Of a stretch of 64,000 bases of DNA, positions 1-11,399 are shown piece after piece. The stretch spans positions 22,135,629 through 22,199,628 of the forward strand of contig NC_064550.1 in NCBI RefSeq assembly GCF_023856365.1, in the 5' to 3' direction. This DNA comes from Brienomyrus brachyistius (lineage: Eukaryota; Chordata; Actinopteri; Osteoglossiformes; Mormyridae). The first letter of the stretch is position 1. Each line of letters opens with the position of its first letter. The position numbers and the translations under genes are program-made. Below the pieces are notes generated by a model. It saw only the letters and a program-made list of their open reading frames with translations, was not told where the DNA came from and ran no database searches.

Positions 1-87
1 CATGTCCATGACATGATCTTTCTTGAAGGAAGTAATGGATCACAGATCAGATTATGATGTTTGTCACCTACTCTCGCTTCCATCCAG

Positions 88-2953
88 GTGTTGGGGGCAC
101 GGCACCTGCCCAAGCATGGGCGAGGCATCGTGTGCCCATTGATCGAGATCGAAGTCTGCGGGGCTGAGTACGACAATGCCAAGCAGAAGACTGACTCTGA
201 AGGTGGGGAGAAGCCTGGAACTCCCGTGATAAAGGGATGGAAATTTCCAGAATTCCAGAATTTGCAGAAATCTGTCAGATGGTTAATCCCATGGAAGTAA
301 ACCCACCTACTACTTCTCTCTATCCCTCCCACCTGCTACAGCGGATAACGGCCTCAACCCCACGTGGCCTCGGAAGCCATTCCGATTCACCATCTGCAAC
401 CCCGAGTTTGCGTTCCTGCGATTCGTGGTGTACGAGATCGACATGTTCAACGACCAAAATTTCCTCGCCCAGGCTACCTTCCCAGTCATCGGCCTTAAAA
501 AGGGTAAAAAAGGGGTTTTTTTTATCCCCATTTTAAGTTTTAACCCAAAACACAATTTACTCAGGTTTTTTTTAAAGGATATTTTGACCCGTATGCACTA
601 CGACTGTCAGTATCAATTGTATGAATAATCGAGTAATCTACTGATTTTAATCTGCTGATTCATTGAGTAACCTTTTATAATATAATATGCATTGTAATTG
701 GCTCACGCTCAGTAACACACATGGTTGATTTTAGGCCAGCAGTCTTCAAGAGAGATATGTAGTGGTCCTGGGGAGTTACTATCCAGTAGGTTTTCTGTCC
801 CCCTTGGCTTCTGATGAGCCACAGCTGTCCCTGGTATTTACCTGAGAGCAGGTGTGACTCATCAGAAGCTGGGTAGGATAGAAAACCTACTGGACGGTAG
901 CTCCAGAGAGCTCTGATTTAGGCTCTCCAGTTAACAAGCTGACAGACTTGTACAGTGTGTGATGTTAACATCGCCATGTTACAGTGTACCCAAAAATTTC
1001 TACACTGTGGGGGGGGGAAATGGTCAAAAATGTGAATGTTATTGAACTTTAAAAAGTGTCAAACGTTACAATTATTTGTGTGCTGTATGAAGAAACAAGA
1101 AAAACGTTTATTCAAAACATTCTGGAATTGTTTTCAAATGATGTAATTTCGTCATGAGTCATTTTTTTCAGTATACAAATAATTTTGGCTACACTGTACA
1201 TCGCAAGGATTGTGATTGTCTGCTGGGTTCAGGGCATCAACCATAGACGACCAAACCTGAGCTTTGCAATTTTAACGATGGTTCCTTTTTAACTTCTAAT
1301 ATGTTTTTAGGGAACAAAAGCTGTTTTTGCATGAAAGCCAACAAGACCTGGTCACAGATATGTCTTCTGCTCTATGCATTCTGTATTCTGCAGAGATGAT
1401 TGTGATTTAATTGTCGGTTCTGCTTTGTGTCCGGCATCAATCAAAGCACCAACTTATTTGACACTCTGCTAGTAGATAAGGCTTTTGTCTATACAGCAGT
1501 TTTCAACTTCTAAATATTGTGAAATCTTCAAATGTCCCGATGTGACCTTACTCCCAGTATCATTCAAACCAAACACGCGCATTACAAGCCAATGAATATT
1601 TTTTTGTGAATGTATGTGCCATATTATGTTAAAATGATGTGGCTCAGCAACAGGGCTAACCTTAGTTTTCAGCAGTTTTTGACATACAGGAATCATGGAA
1701 AGCAAATTAAGAGAAATAAAGCCAAAGTCCTGACACAGGCTAGGCTATTGAGAGGCTAAATGGCATGTATCTATGGCTAGCCGCACATTATTGAGTCAAT
1801 CAAACCTGAATTTCTTCCCTTTTAAGATGTATTTGCATTGCAGTCATGCTGTGGTGATATTTCAGTTCTGCTCTGCAATACTGGCAGGCTGTATTTTCAT
1901 TGTTTTAATGTGAAGTGCTTCCACGCAACTGAAGCTGTTTTTTAATCATTGGGATCCGCATCCTTTATGCGGTGTCCTCTTTCCGCCATATTGCCAAGTA
2001 ATCGAGTTTTAATTGGTGCTTTTTAATAATCGAGTAATTGAGTTTAATCTCGTAATCTTTACGGATCTAGCGTGTGCCTTTAGGGACCTTGCCATGTGTT
2101 GGGGGGGTGGTTTAAGCAGTTCGTTCTGGGTTTGTCCTTGCAGGGTACAGGTCTGTCCCACTGAAGAACAGCTACAGTGAGGACCTGGAACTGGCTTCCC
2201 TTCTGGTGCACATGGATATCATCAAAGGCAGGGTAAGGAACTCTACTCGACCTGTTGTGGGGGTGAAGCAAGATGGATCCCTACCAGCCACGTCTCTCCC
2301 TCTGTCTGTTTCCTGAGCAGCAGGAGAACACAGAGATGACCGGTGTCCCCCTTGGGGCCACAGCAGCAGTCTCGGGCCACATGGGCCGGGACAGACTGGC
2401 AGATGTGACCTCCCTGTCCCCCAGTGCCTCCCTCTCCCCGCTGGCCGCCGCCCCCCCTGGCCAGGCCCTGGCCTACCGGGGTCATGAGGGCTCCTTCGAG
2501 GCCCGTTACCAAACCCCCCTGGATGAATTCCGGGTCTCCCAGGAGCCACTGCTGGACCACATTGACGCTCAGAGCAGACGGTATGCCGGCCTCCCCGGGT
2601 GTGTGCGCAGACCCCTTCGATTTTCGCACGTTAATAATCATCCACTGGCAAATTCACTATTAAGTGCCGGGAATGTTCTGCTAATGGGTTTAGCCTCCAT
2701 CGACCTGAACTCAGAAGTTTCTAGAATAGGCAGCCTTGTGTAATGTCACCATCGACAGATCCTCTGCTGTCCCGTAGCGTTTTCAGCCATCTGTTCTCAG
2801 ATTACATGCATATAATGATATATCTTATTGATCCCAAGGGGATCCCAGATGTTTTTTGGAGGTAAATGTATTACCAGGTATTTTTGTGCTTTTTTTTTGT
2901 CCCCTTTCAGACTGAACCGCAGGACCAAAGTGGGTGGAGAGAACAGGGTGTAG
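88..2953 (+). CDS. plcg1: Phospholipase C gamma 1, C-terminal part (5 exons, 5' end outside window)
   Basis: PLCG1 hydrolyses PIP2 to IP3 and diacylglycerol at the plasma membrane downstream of receptor tyrosine kinases. Only the last 222 residues are present. Exons read from the sequence: 88-202, 342-503, 2144-2232, 2321-2580, 2911-2953; all junctions are GT-AG and the frame is kept (669 nt including TAG). Exons 1-3 encode the C2 domain ([16 protein letters not shown], then [15 protein letters not shown] and [13 protein letters not shown]), which match mammalian PLCG1 nearly residue for residue. Exon 4 is a less conserved Ser/Ala/Pro-rich linker ending in [11 protein letters not shown], which keeps the tyrosine equivalent to mammalian Y1253/1254. 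The last exon encodes 14 residues ending in GGENRV; mammals end in a similar NGDNRL tail. The upstream catalytic and SH2/SH3 exons lie outside the window. The gene converges on zhx3. PLCG2 is excluded by the C-tail. Confidence 0.95.
504..2143 (+). other. Long plcg1 intron with repeats
   Basis: A 1.64 kb intron between the second and third plcg1 exons of the window. It holds the hairpin element at 766-907, a G run near 1009-1018, and two AT-rich patches sharing the motif ataatcgagtaat at about 622-640 and 2026-2040. The patches may be the edges of one inserted element or two copies of one. No coding potential was seen. Confidence 0.6.
766..907. repeat. Imperfect inverted repeat, MITE-like hairpin
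   Basis: The arms at about 766-827 and 849-907 are near reverse complements around a roughly 20-nt loop; both contain ccagtaggttttct or its complement and cttctgatgag or its complement. This is the form of a small non-autonomous DNA transposon in a plcg1 intron. No transposase is present and no family could be assigned. Confidence 0.7.
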
Positions 2954-5460
2954 CTGAGAAGCAGCTGATTTCAGTGGACCACTGGAACTTTGGTCGCCGA
3001 TGGCGGTGATCTTGTAGAGAAATGTTGTGGCACTTGCCAGTCTCTGATCCGCCCCCCACCCCCCCATTTAAACTGTGCTTCAACACTTGTGGGCACCAGA
3101 CACCCCCCCCCTCCCAGATGGTGTTCCAGAGGACCTTGCGCTTAAACACAGGTGTAGCGGATTTCACACCTGGGAACCTGGGAGTATGTATGCATCATGT
3201 TTCTCATTTTCCAGGTAGCCCCCCCACCCCACTCCCCTCAGGGAACAGCTAACCTGCTCTCTGAGAGCTGCCTTTTCCATGTCTATTTTTATTTTTCTTT
3301 TATTTAAACTTTACCTTTTTTTTTTTGTCTTACGAAAAAAAACTTTCCATTCAGCGCGTGTCTCGTCGCCGAACGCAGTGCGTTCAGCCTGTCCCAGTGC
3401 AGGCCCCCCCCCCCCCCATCCCGGGTGGACCTTGGAGGATGTAAACAGGAAGTGGAGCTTCAAGGGGAGCTCCAGGATGGAGCTGTTTGTGCCGGAAGCT
3501 GTGATCTCAGGAAGGACGGGGCAGGCTCGCTCTCTTACAGCACTGATTCCGTGTAATTCATAAAAAAAGAAGCAAGACCAACACTGGTAAGAAAGGCGTA
3601 AGAGGCCCGTTTGGAAATGTACGCGTTTGTGGCCTGTGGATGGAGATGGAGGTCTGGAAGGCGGACCATGCTCTAGGGCTTTAGAGGAAAATTACCTGAA
3701 ACGAATTTGGGAATCAACTGTCTAGCAGTGTAGCTTTTTTTTCCTTTTTTAAATAGCATTCCTTCCTTTTATTTTTCAGTAATTAAGTTCCCCTTCCCAT
3801 TACAGTCACCATTTTACAGATTCAAACAATGTGGCGATCCAGCCCAGCGACCACAAGTGCTTTAATTTTTTTGCCCCCTGCCGTTCGCTTAACCTGAAAT
3901 TTCTCGCGTGGCTTATCTCCCTGCATGAGCAGCCCCTTCGTTTCACTCAGCTGAGAGCCAAAGCCCTTTCTTACTTTTTTAAAAGCAACCTCTCACGCCG
4001 ACAGTTATGTGGAGGTCATTTTCGTGGCCCGTCCTTGGAGGGCGGACTTCATTTCATCTCGACGTACGGCTACAGGTGCCTTGGACGCTTCTTAAACATA
4101 ATCACCCTCCATAATCTTTTTAATCGCAACGGCCCTGCATCCAACTAGCCACTTACTATTATGTGGTTGGAGATTCGGTGTGCCTTTTACTGGATAAGTG
4201 CTGGCCGTAAAGTATTAAACAAGAGTTTAAAAAAATAAACTGCAGGGCCGTTCCATAAAGGAAGGCCCAATATTCATTTTTGGAGGCCTACTTATGAATT
4301 ATTTGCACTGCGTTTTGCTTATTGTATTTTATTGTTCTGTTCTCACAGTAATGGTCATTGTTAAAGTTGTGCTTTAACGGAATTCCCCAAAGTAGCAGTA
4401 GCCGTCTTCGGCCAGCAGGTGTCTCTGTATCACAGTGGTGGAACATCAGTTCTGAATGTAAAAAGCAAACGAAAGTCTGTACTGGTGTCTTGAGCCATTA
4501 AACCTGCTTTGTACAGTTACTGTTGGTTTTGTTTTTGGTCTGACAGTATATGGATTAGGAGATTCCTTCTGTTGTGCTCGGAGGATAATCTCTGCACGCT
4601 TACTCTAGCTGCGGTGGAGCGTGAACGGGATCAAAGGGAAACTTACGGCTGTTTGTTTGGAGGGTATCGCAGGAAGCAAACGATGTGCTGGTCCACAGCG
4701 GTGAAGCATGTGCCAGGGAACATTCAGTTCTAACAGAAGTGGATTGATGGGGGGGGGGGGGAATAAGACGGCAAAGCAGCTCCACAGCGATATTATACAT
4801 GAATATAATGCAGGAGAACCTGACCTGACGTGCGCAGTAGGTTTGAAGGCATTTCTCTGCACTTTTCCCCACAGTGTTATATGGGAACTTCGACCACTTT
4901 TTAAACGGGAGTATTCCAACAAAAGCCATACAGCATGAGGATTCAGTACTGGGTAGCCGGGGACTGAAGACTAAAATTCTGAATCTTGCTTTCTTGCGTT
5001 GCCACTCGCCTAAAAGATTTTTAAAAAAGCAGCCCTGATCCTCACAGCAGTGGTACAAATCCAGTGAGCCTCCATTACTCCAGTGCTTTTGTGTATGGTG
5101 ACACGCCTGACGCCGAGTGGCCACACGTAGAGGCCTGCCCTCCAGCTGTGGCCATCGCCTCGTCTCCAGACGTCAGGCCTCCGTGAGTCCAGTCGGGCCG
5201 CACGTATTTCCCGCCTCGATCACGGAAGGCGGCCACACGTGGACGACTGGGGCTCCTGTCGCTCATTTGTCTGCTTAATTGTGCCTTGTATACTTAACCG
5301 TGACATCCTGTTCTCGATTTAAATGTTTTTGTTCGTCTTTTCTTACTGACGGTCCATTTACAAAGTCTCTCTGTAATGTGCCTAAGCTGTGGGGGAGGGG
5401 GGGGGGTGAAATAATTTGATTTTAAATCAAAATAAAATACTTATTCAATTGCATGGCTGT
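2954..5460 (+). other. Probable plcg1 3' UTR
   Basis: Follows the TAG at 2951-2953. No gene is recognisable here. AATAAA signals are seen at 4234-4239 and 5431-5436, with ATTAAA near 4496, so alternative polyadenylation is possible. The stretch carries C runs near 3055, 3105 and 3404, a G run at about 4749-4761 and several T runs. ORFs on either strand here show no conserved protein sequence. That it is UTR throughout is inferred from signal positions only. Confidence 0.55.
5431..5436 (+). terminator. Distal plcg1 poly(A) signal (AATAAA)
   Basis: A canonical AATAAA on + about 2.5 kb after the plcg1 stop. It is the last one before the opposing zhx3 signal at 5552-5557, so it is the likely end of the longest plcg1 transcript. 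Confidence 0.5.
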
Positions 5461-5551
5461 CAACCTTTCATTTGTAGGGCTAAGATACATAGAATTTCCA
5501 TGTTAATATTTTTCAGCAAAAAAAAACAACCATGTCTCAGTAGTTATACTG

Positions 5552-5557
5552 TTTATT
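5552..5557 (-). terminator. zhx3 poly(A) signal (AATAAA on minus)
   Basis: TTTATT on +, which is AATAAA on -, about 600 nt downstream of the predicted zhx3 stop at 6160. It marks the likely 3' end of zhx3, tail-to-tail with plcg1. Confidence 0.5.
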
Positions 5558-6159
5558 CTGGAAATAAATCTGTAAAAATGATACAATAGGCCTAGGTACG
5601 CTTGAAATCCAGTAAAACTGACATCTTACACAGTCGTCATACTGAAGAGATTCTGAAAAATCCAGGATAATGGAAAACTGTTGTGCTAAATTACGGACTG
5701 CTAAAATGTACGAAATGCAATAAGCTGCTTCTAGACACCAAGTTACTTGACGACGCCGGCTCCAGTTCCTACTGTACCCTACAGTCTTCCGGAAAAAGTC
5801 TCTTGATCCACGGTCCAGTTTGATCCTCGAGCTGGGACTGACCTGGTCTATCTACTCGTCTTAGCACCTTTCCTCCATTTGTCGGCTGAAGTCCTAACCC
5901 CTCCATCTCTCCCCCCCAAGCACCCTTGAGGGACCCCAACCCCCATACCCTTCCCAGCTGAGGCCAAGCCAGTGGCCTATCTGTGTGCTTTTTGAGAAAG
6001 GGGATGTCTGTGCGGGAGACTGGCCTCCCAGCAATCCTACCACAGTCACAAAGGCTCTCGCCAACAACACTCCCAAAATGGAAAAAAAAATAAAAAATTT
6101 TTAATGGCCATCTGTAAACCCCAGGAATTCTCTTCTTCACCGGCCGCAGTCCGTCTCTG
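5553..6159 (-). other. Probable zhx3 3' UTR (terminal exon)
   Basis: If the 6743-6171 intron is real, this is the untranslated rest of the terminal exon, ending near the AATAAA at 5557-5552. A 136-codon minus ORF covering 6179-5769 crosses it, but in a frame with no recognisable protein. Confidence 0.4.
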
Positions 6160-9100
6160 TCAGTCTGTTCCTGGAGCACACAGACACTTCATGGTAAGTC
6201 TCCATTACAGGGCACAGCTTGGGAAACAACAAGAGGAATACATTTAATCTTCCAGTCCTTTTGGTCTTTGGGACAGGGTGCACTGGGCCGGGCTGCTTTG
6301 CCATGTGATGGCTCTGACCCACTTTGAGATATTTACCGAGCTAAATGTGTCACGGAAAGCTTCCCTGTCTGGACATGCTATCCGCTCTAAACGTCGATTT
6401 CCTGCGACGGCTCCTCCCCGCTTTACCCTTCAGCATATTTGTGCATGTGAGAGCACAGATTCCTACACACAAGTCTTAAGACACAACAATCCCTCTGATT
6501 CACTTATAACAGCAGTATAACAGAAATGAATATAAAGTGAAGCCGCCTGATATACATCCACATTTGGTTTCCGCAGTCCCCTTTCATGATGTCTTTCCTG
6601 CTTTTATGGTGGCATCAAGTACTCAGATTGGTGTTAGCAAGACTGAGTGTTCAGGAAGATGGGACCTCAGTATATGATAAATTTAGTCTCACTTCTACCA
6701 CTTAAAAATGTCGTGAACATTTTTGAGCACACTCAAGTCTCACCTTCCTTGGTACTCGTAGACTGGGCTTCTGTGATCTGTGGACTCGTCACGCCCTCGC
6801 CGTGTGGTTCCTGGTTCTGCTCAGTCGCCTGTTCCACGTCAGTCATCTCTTCTGCCTTGTCATCTGGGAGCAAGCCGGAGCGCGTGGCAAACCACCGGCG
6901 GACAAGGTCTTCATCAAGCCGACTGGCTTCTACCAGCCCCTTGACGTGCTCCTCCTCCAACTTTCCGTGGGTATTCAGGTGCTCCTTCAGCACCTCAGTA
7001 TCGCCCCTCTTGTAGTCCTCCTCTTCAGCCATTTGCTGGTAGCTTTCAAGCCACTTGAGCTGTCCATTCTTGTACACGTACCGGCTATCCCCGAACCAGC
7101 GCACCACCTCTGGCCTTGGCAGCCCCGTCCTGGCGATCAGCTCCTCATATTGAGGGCTGCTGGGCCACTGGGTTCGGGCAAACACTTGTTTCAGCAAATG
7201 CAGCTGGTCCGGGGTTTTTTTACCACGGGTAGACGGAGATAGATGCGGCACTTTTGGACTTTCAGCCTGTGTGGGTGGGCTGGCCTCAGCTTCAGGTTTG
7301 CCGTTGGATTCAGTAACCTTGAGCATTTTCAGATTTATCTTGATGGGGTTCACTTTGGGTTCAGACCCAGGAGTGTCTTCCTTCTGCTTGTCCTCCTTGT
7401 TTTGCTGCTGTGTTGATGTTCCCTGTGAAGGCCCATCTTTGCCATCTTTTACTATAGTGTCCTCTTCCATGAGATTATCATCTTCTTCCTCTTTCTCTGC
7501 CTTCTCAAACTCTTCCTTTTTCTTCTCAGCTGCTGCCTTCTTCCGACGCTCAGAGAACCAGCCGTCGATCTCACGCCGGGTCATCTTGGTCTCGGCACGC
7601 AGCCTGTCGACTTCCTCAACAGGGGGCGTGGGGTTCTGCAAGAAGCTGGCCTCGAGGGCCCGTATCTGTTGAGGGTCCCGTTCCTTGTAACGGATGGCAG
7701 TGAAATCTGGCGTCTGCTGCCGAGAGACTCGGCGAGATGGAGCGGGTGGAGATGTCTGGTGGTGATGCTGCTGCACTGTGCTCTGTGAGGACTGGCTGGA
7801 TTTGGAGATTTCTGCAGAGGCGGGACTGTCGGCAAAGTCGAGGAGGGAATTCCCGCTGAAGAGGCCTCCTGTGCTGGAGCGTGCGCCCTTCAAGTTGCGA
7901 TAATGGTAGCGCCGGTCACTGAACCACTTGCGTACCTCCCGCACCGTTAGGCCTGTGATTTTGGTGAGCCGCTCCACCTCCTCTTGATTGGGGAACTGGC
8001 AGCGAACGAAGCTCTGCTTCAGGGCGCTCAGCTGCTCCTGCGACTTCTTGTTCTTGTAGAAGCTGGGGTCCAGAAAGCTACTGGGGAGCGTACGTGAGCT
8101 GTGGGTCATGTTGAGGACGGGCGGCAACGCGTCCGCCGTTTTCTCGTCGCCGCTGACGCCAACGACGTCATCGGTGGAGCCTTTGTTAGCATCGCCGCCG
8201 CCGTTACCAGTGCTGGTGGTGCCGTTACTGCTGCTGCTGCTGCTGTTGGCTTCACCACCTTTGTTGCCATGGTTGCTATTGCTGCTGCTGCCACTGCTAA
8301 CGTTAATAACACTGGTGTGACTTATAGTGCTGCTGGGGGTGATGCTGGTGCTGCAGGTAGTGCTGCTGGTGCTACTGCTAGTGCTTGTTGTTGAGCTGCT
8401 GGTGCTGCTGCTGCTGCTTCCACTGGGGGTAGTCATGCTGCTGCTGGTTGTACTGCTGCTCGTAGTACTAATACTATTACTACTACTATTACTACTGCTG
8501 CTGCTGCTGTTGCTGCTAATACTGCTATTAGTACTGATGATGACACTGCTGCCGCCACTGCTGCTGCTTTCAACGGTGCCCACCACCATGCTGACCCCCT
8601 TGTCTGCAACCAGTGCAGCTGTGGGCCTGGCTTGCATCAACGGCTTGGCAGCCATTTGAGGCTTGGGGGTGACTGCCAGGGCCACGGGGGCACTGCTGAC
8701 TTGGAGGCCATTGGCGACCAAAGGCTGTGTGACGATCACGCCACCCTGACCAACCAGGCTGCCCTGCAGGATGTGGGGAATGCTGTTGTGGCCCAATGAA
8801 GCCGGCAGGACAGTGATGGTATGCTGAGCAGGGCCGTGGTGGGTTTGGCGTGGCTGTGGCTGTTGAGGGACGGGAGGAGCCGTCTGGATAATAGTGTTGA
8901 ACATCTTCCGGCGGGCGTCCTCGATTTCCTCGGGTGACCAGCTGATTCCCTGCTTCAGTCGCTGTGCGGTGAACCAGATCTTGATCTGCTCCTCGGGATA
9001 CTTGGTGACCACGGTCAGGTAGCAGAGCTCAGCTTTGGTTGGGTACGGGAATTTACTGAAGGACGTCTTTAAGAAACTGCTGTTGTCCATGGCGGCATCA

Positions 9101-9987
9101 TAAGTGGGGATGCTGCTCAGGGGAATCATCACCTTGGGCAGGTTCCTAGAGCTTGTAGTGGATGAGGAAGAGGAGGACGAGGCGGATGAAGAGGCCGTCA
9201 TAGTGGCTGACTGCTGATGAAGAGTCCGGTTCTGCACCACTGACACCACCTGGGTGATGGCGGTCTTGAGCACAGGCAGAGTTCCGGAGCCATTCACAAC
9301 CTGCAAGGCTGTTGGAAGAGCAGGCTTGGTTGCGGCTCCATTGTGAACTATGGTGGGGACGTGTGTTACTGCTGGCAGCTCAATCTTCTCTGCTTCCTTA
9401 CTGTTGATAGTATCTAACTCATCCACGCCGTGAGACACCACGATCCTCTTGGGCTCAGACTTGCCCTTTAACATCTTCATGATAGGCGTCTTGGTGATGG
9501 AGATCTCAGACTCTTTGGATCCCTCGTTCACCACCAGACTCTGCTCCACAGTTATCCGCCGGTCTCTTTTCTTCACCTGCAGCGTGGTGTTGACTGTACT
9601 GGGGTGGGCATGGGCGTTATGCAGGGCCAGTCCCTCGAACTTTGCCGCTGAGACTCCACAGTCCAAACAGTAGAAGCTGGGCTCAGCCCGGAAGTCAGCA
9701 TGGACGTTATAAACATGGTCCAGAAAGAGGTTTAGGTCATGGGATTCAAAACCGCATGGTCGACAAGTGTATGTGCCTCCTTCTCGTTGTGTATTGCCCT
9801 TGTCAGAGCTGGCGGCTTCACTGGGCTCCTGAGAGCCTTGTCCACAGGAGTCCTCTCCAGCATGGAAGATAACAGGACGAGAAGACGCACAGTCTGGCAG
9901 GCCCTCCTCCTGTTCCCTGTCATCCTGTGTGTGCATGGTCTTCACCGGGATCATACATGGGATAGTGGATTTCCTCTTGCTAGCCAT
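6160..9987 (-). CDS. zhx3: Zinc fingers and homeoboxes protein 3
   Basis: A nuclear, dimerising transcriptional repressor of the ZHX family. The start at 9987 (MASKRKST, then PCMIPVKT) matches the mammalian ZHX3 N-terminus; an ATG three codons upstream is in frame but less likely. The large exon runs 9987-6744. Domains: two C2H2 fingers (C75, C78, H91, H96; C107, C110, H123, H128) and five homeodomains near residues 297-350, 642-697, 763-818, 921-978 and 995-1037, with helix-3 signatures IWFTAQR, WFSDRR, WFSERR, WFGDSR and WFATRS. Residues about 474-605 are a Ser/Thr-rich tract that I do not recall in human ZHX3 (956 aa). At 6744 there is a strong donor (GAAG then GTGAGA), and an acceptor ending at 6171 gives a last exon encoding only Gly-Thr-Asp and TGA (6162-6160). 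Without splicing, a stop follows at 6735-6733 with ending GET. Both versions are 1084 residues. Confidence 0.95.
8173..8568 (-). repeat. Serine/threonine-codon repeat inside zhx3
   Basis: A low-complexity coding tract of AGC, AGT, ACT and related triplets, encoding a Ser/Thr/Asn/Gly-rich linker between homeodomains 1 and 2. The triplets are mixed rather than pure, so this is not a simple uninterrupted microsatellite. On + the same DNA gives poly-Leu/Ala reading frames, which are shadows. Confidence 0.85.
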
Positions 9988-11300
9988 GGCTTTCAAAAAC
10001 AGAGGAGTATTTGAGTATGAAGTGGTGGGGTGTTGGTTTTAATTGTAGAGCTGGTGTTTCCAGTCAAGGACCAGCCATTAGGAGACTGTAGTGTTCCTGC
10101 ATGACCTTTCCGTAACCTCCAAGGTTTCTTCCCCTATTCAGACCTGTTTTCAGCACCGAGAAGCCAACCTACAAGGAAAATCGCAGATGAAAACATCATG
10201 TGGCAATTTTTTGGCAAATGAAACGAAAGGACTACTGGACACACATTAAGCAAATCTTCCTTGACCATAAATCTGGATCGTGCCCTTGTACATTTAACAA
10301 AAACCAATGCAGAAATGGGGGATTAAGGCATTTAGCTGAGGCGCTGAGCTCTCGCCGGCGCAGTCATTTAGCGGTTTACTTCATGCCAATGACATTTTAC
10401 TGACAGTGCAGAATGTGAGAGAACACTCACATTTTCCAGCTCGGTCTGCCCACTGCCTTCCACCGCCTGCTTAAGTCGTCTGCTCTGCTCCACCTTATTT
10501 ACCACATCGACAGTGAACAACAACCACCCGAACCTAGACCACAAGCTGGCAATCCTGGCACATTAACGAGTAAGCAAGTCTCTTCATTTTAGGAACCTCC
10601 TATATCTGTATTAGAACATTTGTTATTGAAAATGTCATATGGCTTTTTCAGATAATCTCTGTCCAAAGCTTAGCTTCTCCACAGCTGACTCTGACCAGAA
10701 TGACTGGTTTGTAAGATGAATGGATGCATGACGTTTACCGACTCCTTTTCACCGCCATACACGTAACTCTCAGCTATATAAATGAATGCTCCGCTTCTTA
10801 AAATTAATAGAGAAGAGAACATTATCAAGTTATTGCAACCGGAAAGCACTTTCAATCTCAGTGGTTCAGAGGACAAAACAGCATCCTACTGGAATAACCT
10901 TAATTGACCTTTTCAACTGAATCTCCAAAGATGACATTTATTCAGTCAGCAAACACTTCATGGATTCAATGGGATTCTTATCACCCACTGATGACTTTCG
11001 TTTTTTTTTTTTTTTTTTAAAAAAAAACATAATTGAACCATTATCCAAATAAAACTCAGCTGTGGTGTTAACCTCCAGTAAAAGAAAAAAAAAAAGAATC
11101 TACCGGGAGAGAAAGACTAGGGACAGAGGCGACGAGCTTCCGCATGTTAGCACGGCATTAGCAAGAAGCCGGCGCCGCTCACCGAACATGGCCGGTCGAC
11201 AGTGATGTTTATCGCTCCATGAGCAGCCCTTCCTGCCAAAGATCTGGGTCACCTCCATCTTACTCTCTAATCCCAGTTCGCCAGCACGTTAATTTGTTCT
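9988..11300 (-). other. zhx3 5' flank / intron next to the coding exon
   Basis: No coding signal. Reading on -, a pyrimidine-rich stretch followed by AG ends two bases before the zhx3 ATG, a plausible splice acceptor at about 9990, as expected if upstream exons are non-coding. A T18-A9 tract lies at 11001-11027. Confidence 0.4.
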
Positions 11301-11328
11301 GCTTGCAGAAAGGTCGCGGCACACTTAC

Positions 11329-11399
11329 GCCGATGCGCCATTAACCCTACGAAGGACGGAGATGCCAGAGGAAACCCAGACCCACAAGCTCTGCAGTGC
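11329..11399 (-). other. Candidate non-coding 5' exon of zhx3
   Basis: On - this 71-nt segment is preceded by a good acceptor (cctcctcttgcacag) and followed by a perfect GTAAGT donor (complement of 11323-11328). The strand and place fit a zhx3 5' UTR exon. No transcript evidence is available. A second donor (ttcg then gtgagc on -, near 11180) could define another exon. Confidence 0.3.

Noticed and set aside
4600..5124. 174-codon minus ORF
   Set aside because: Lies opposite the plcg1 3' UTR, no recognisable domain, no splice context.
5769..6179. 136-codon minus ORF beginning next to the zhx3 terminal exon
   Set aside because: Different frame from the predicted zhx3 ending, and its sequence resembles no known protein; better explained as 3' UTR.
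8101..8659. Plus-strand ORFs coding poly-Leu/Ala (membrane-like) proteins
   Set aside because: They are the complement of the zhx3 Ser/Thr codon tract; the homeodomains on - prove the coding strand.
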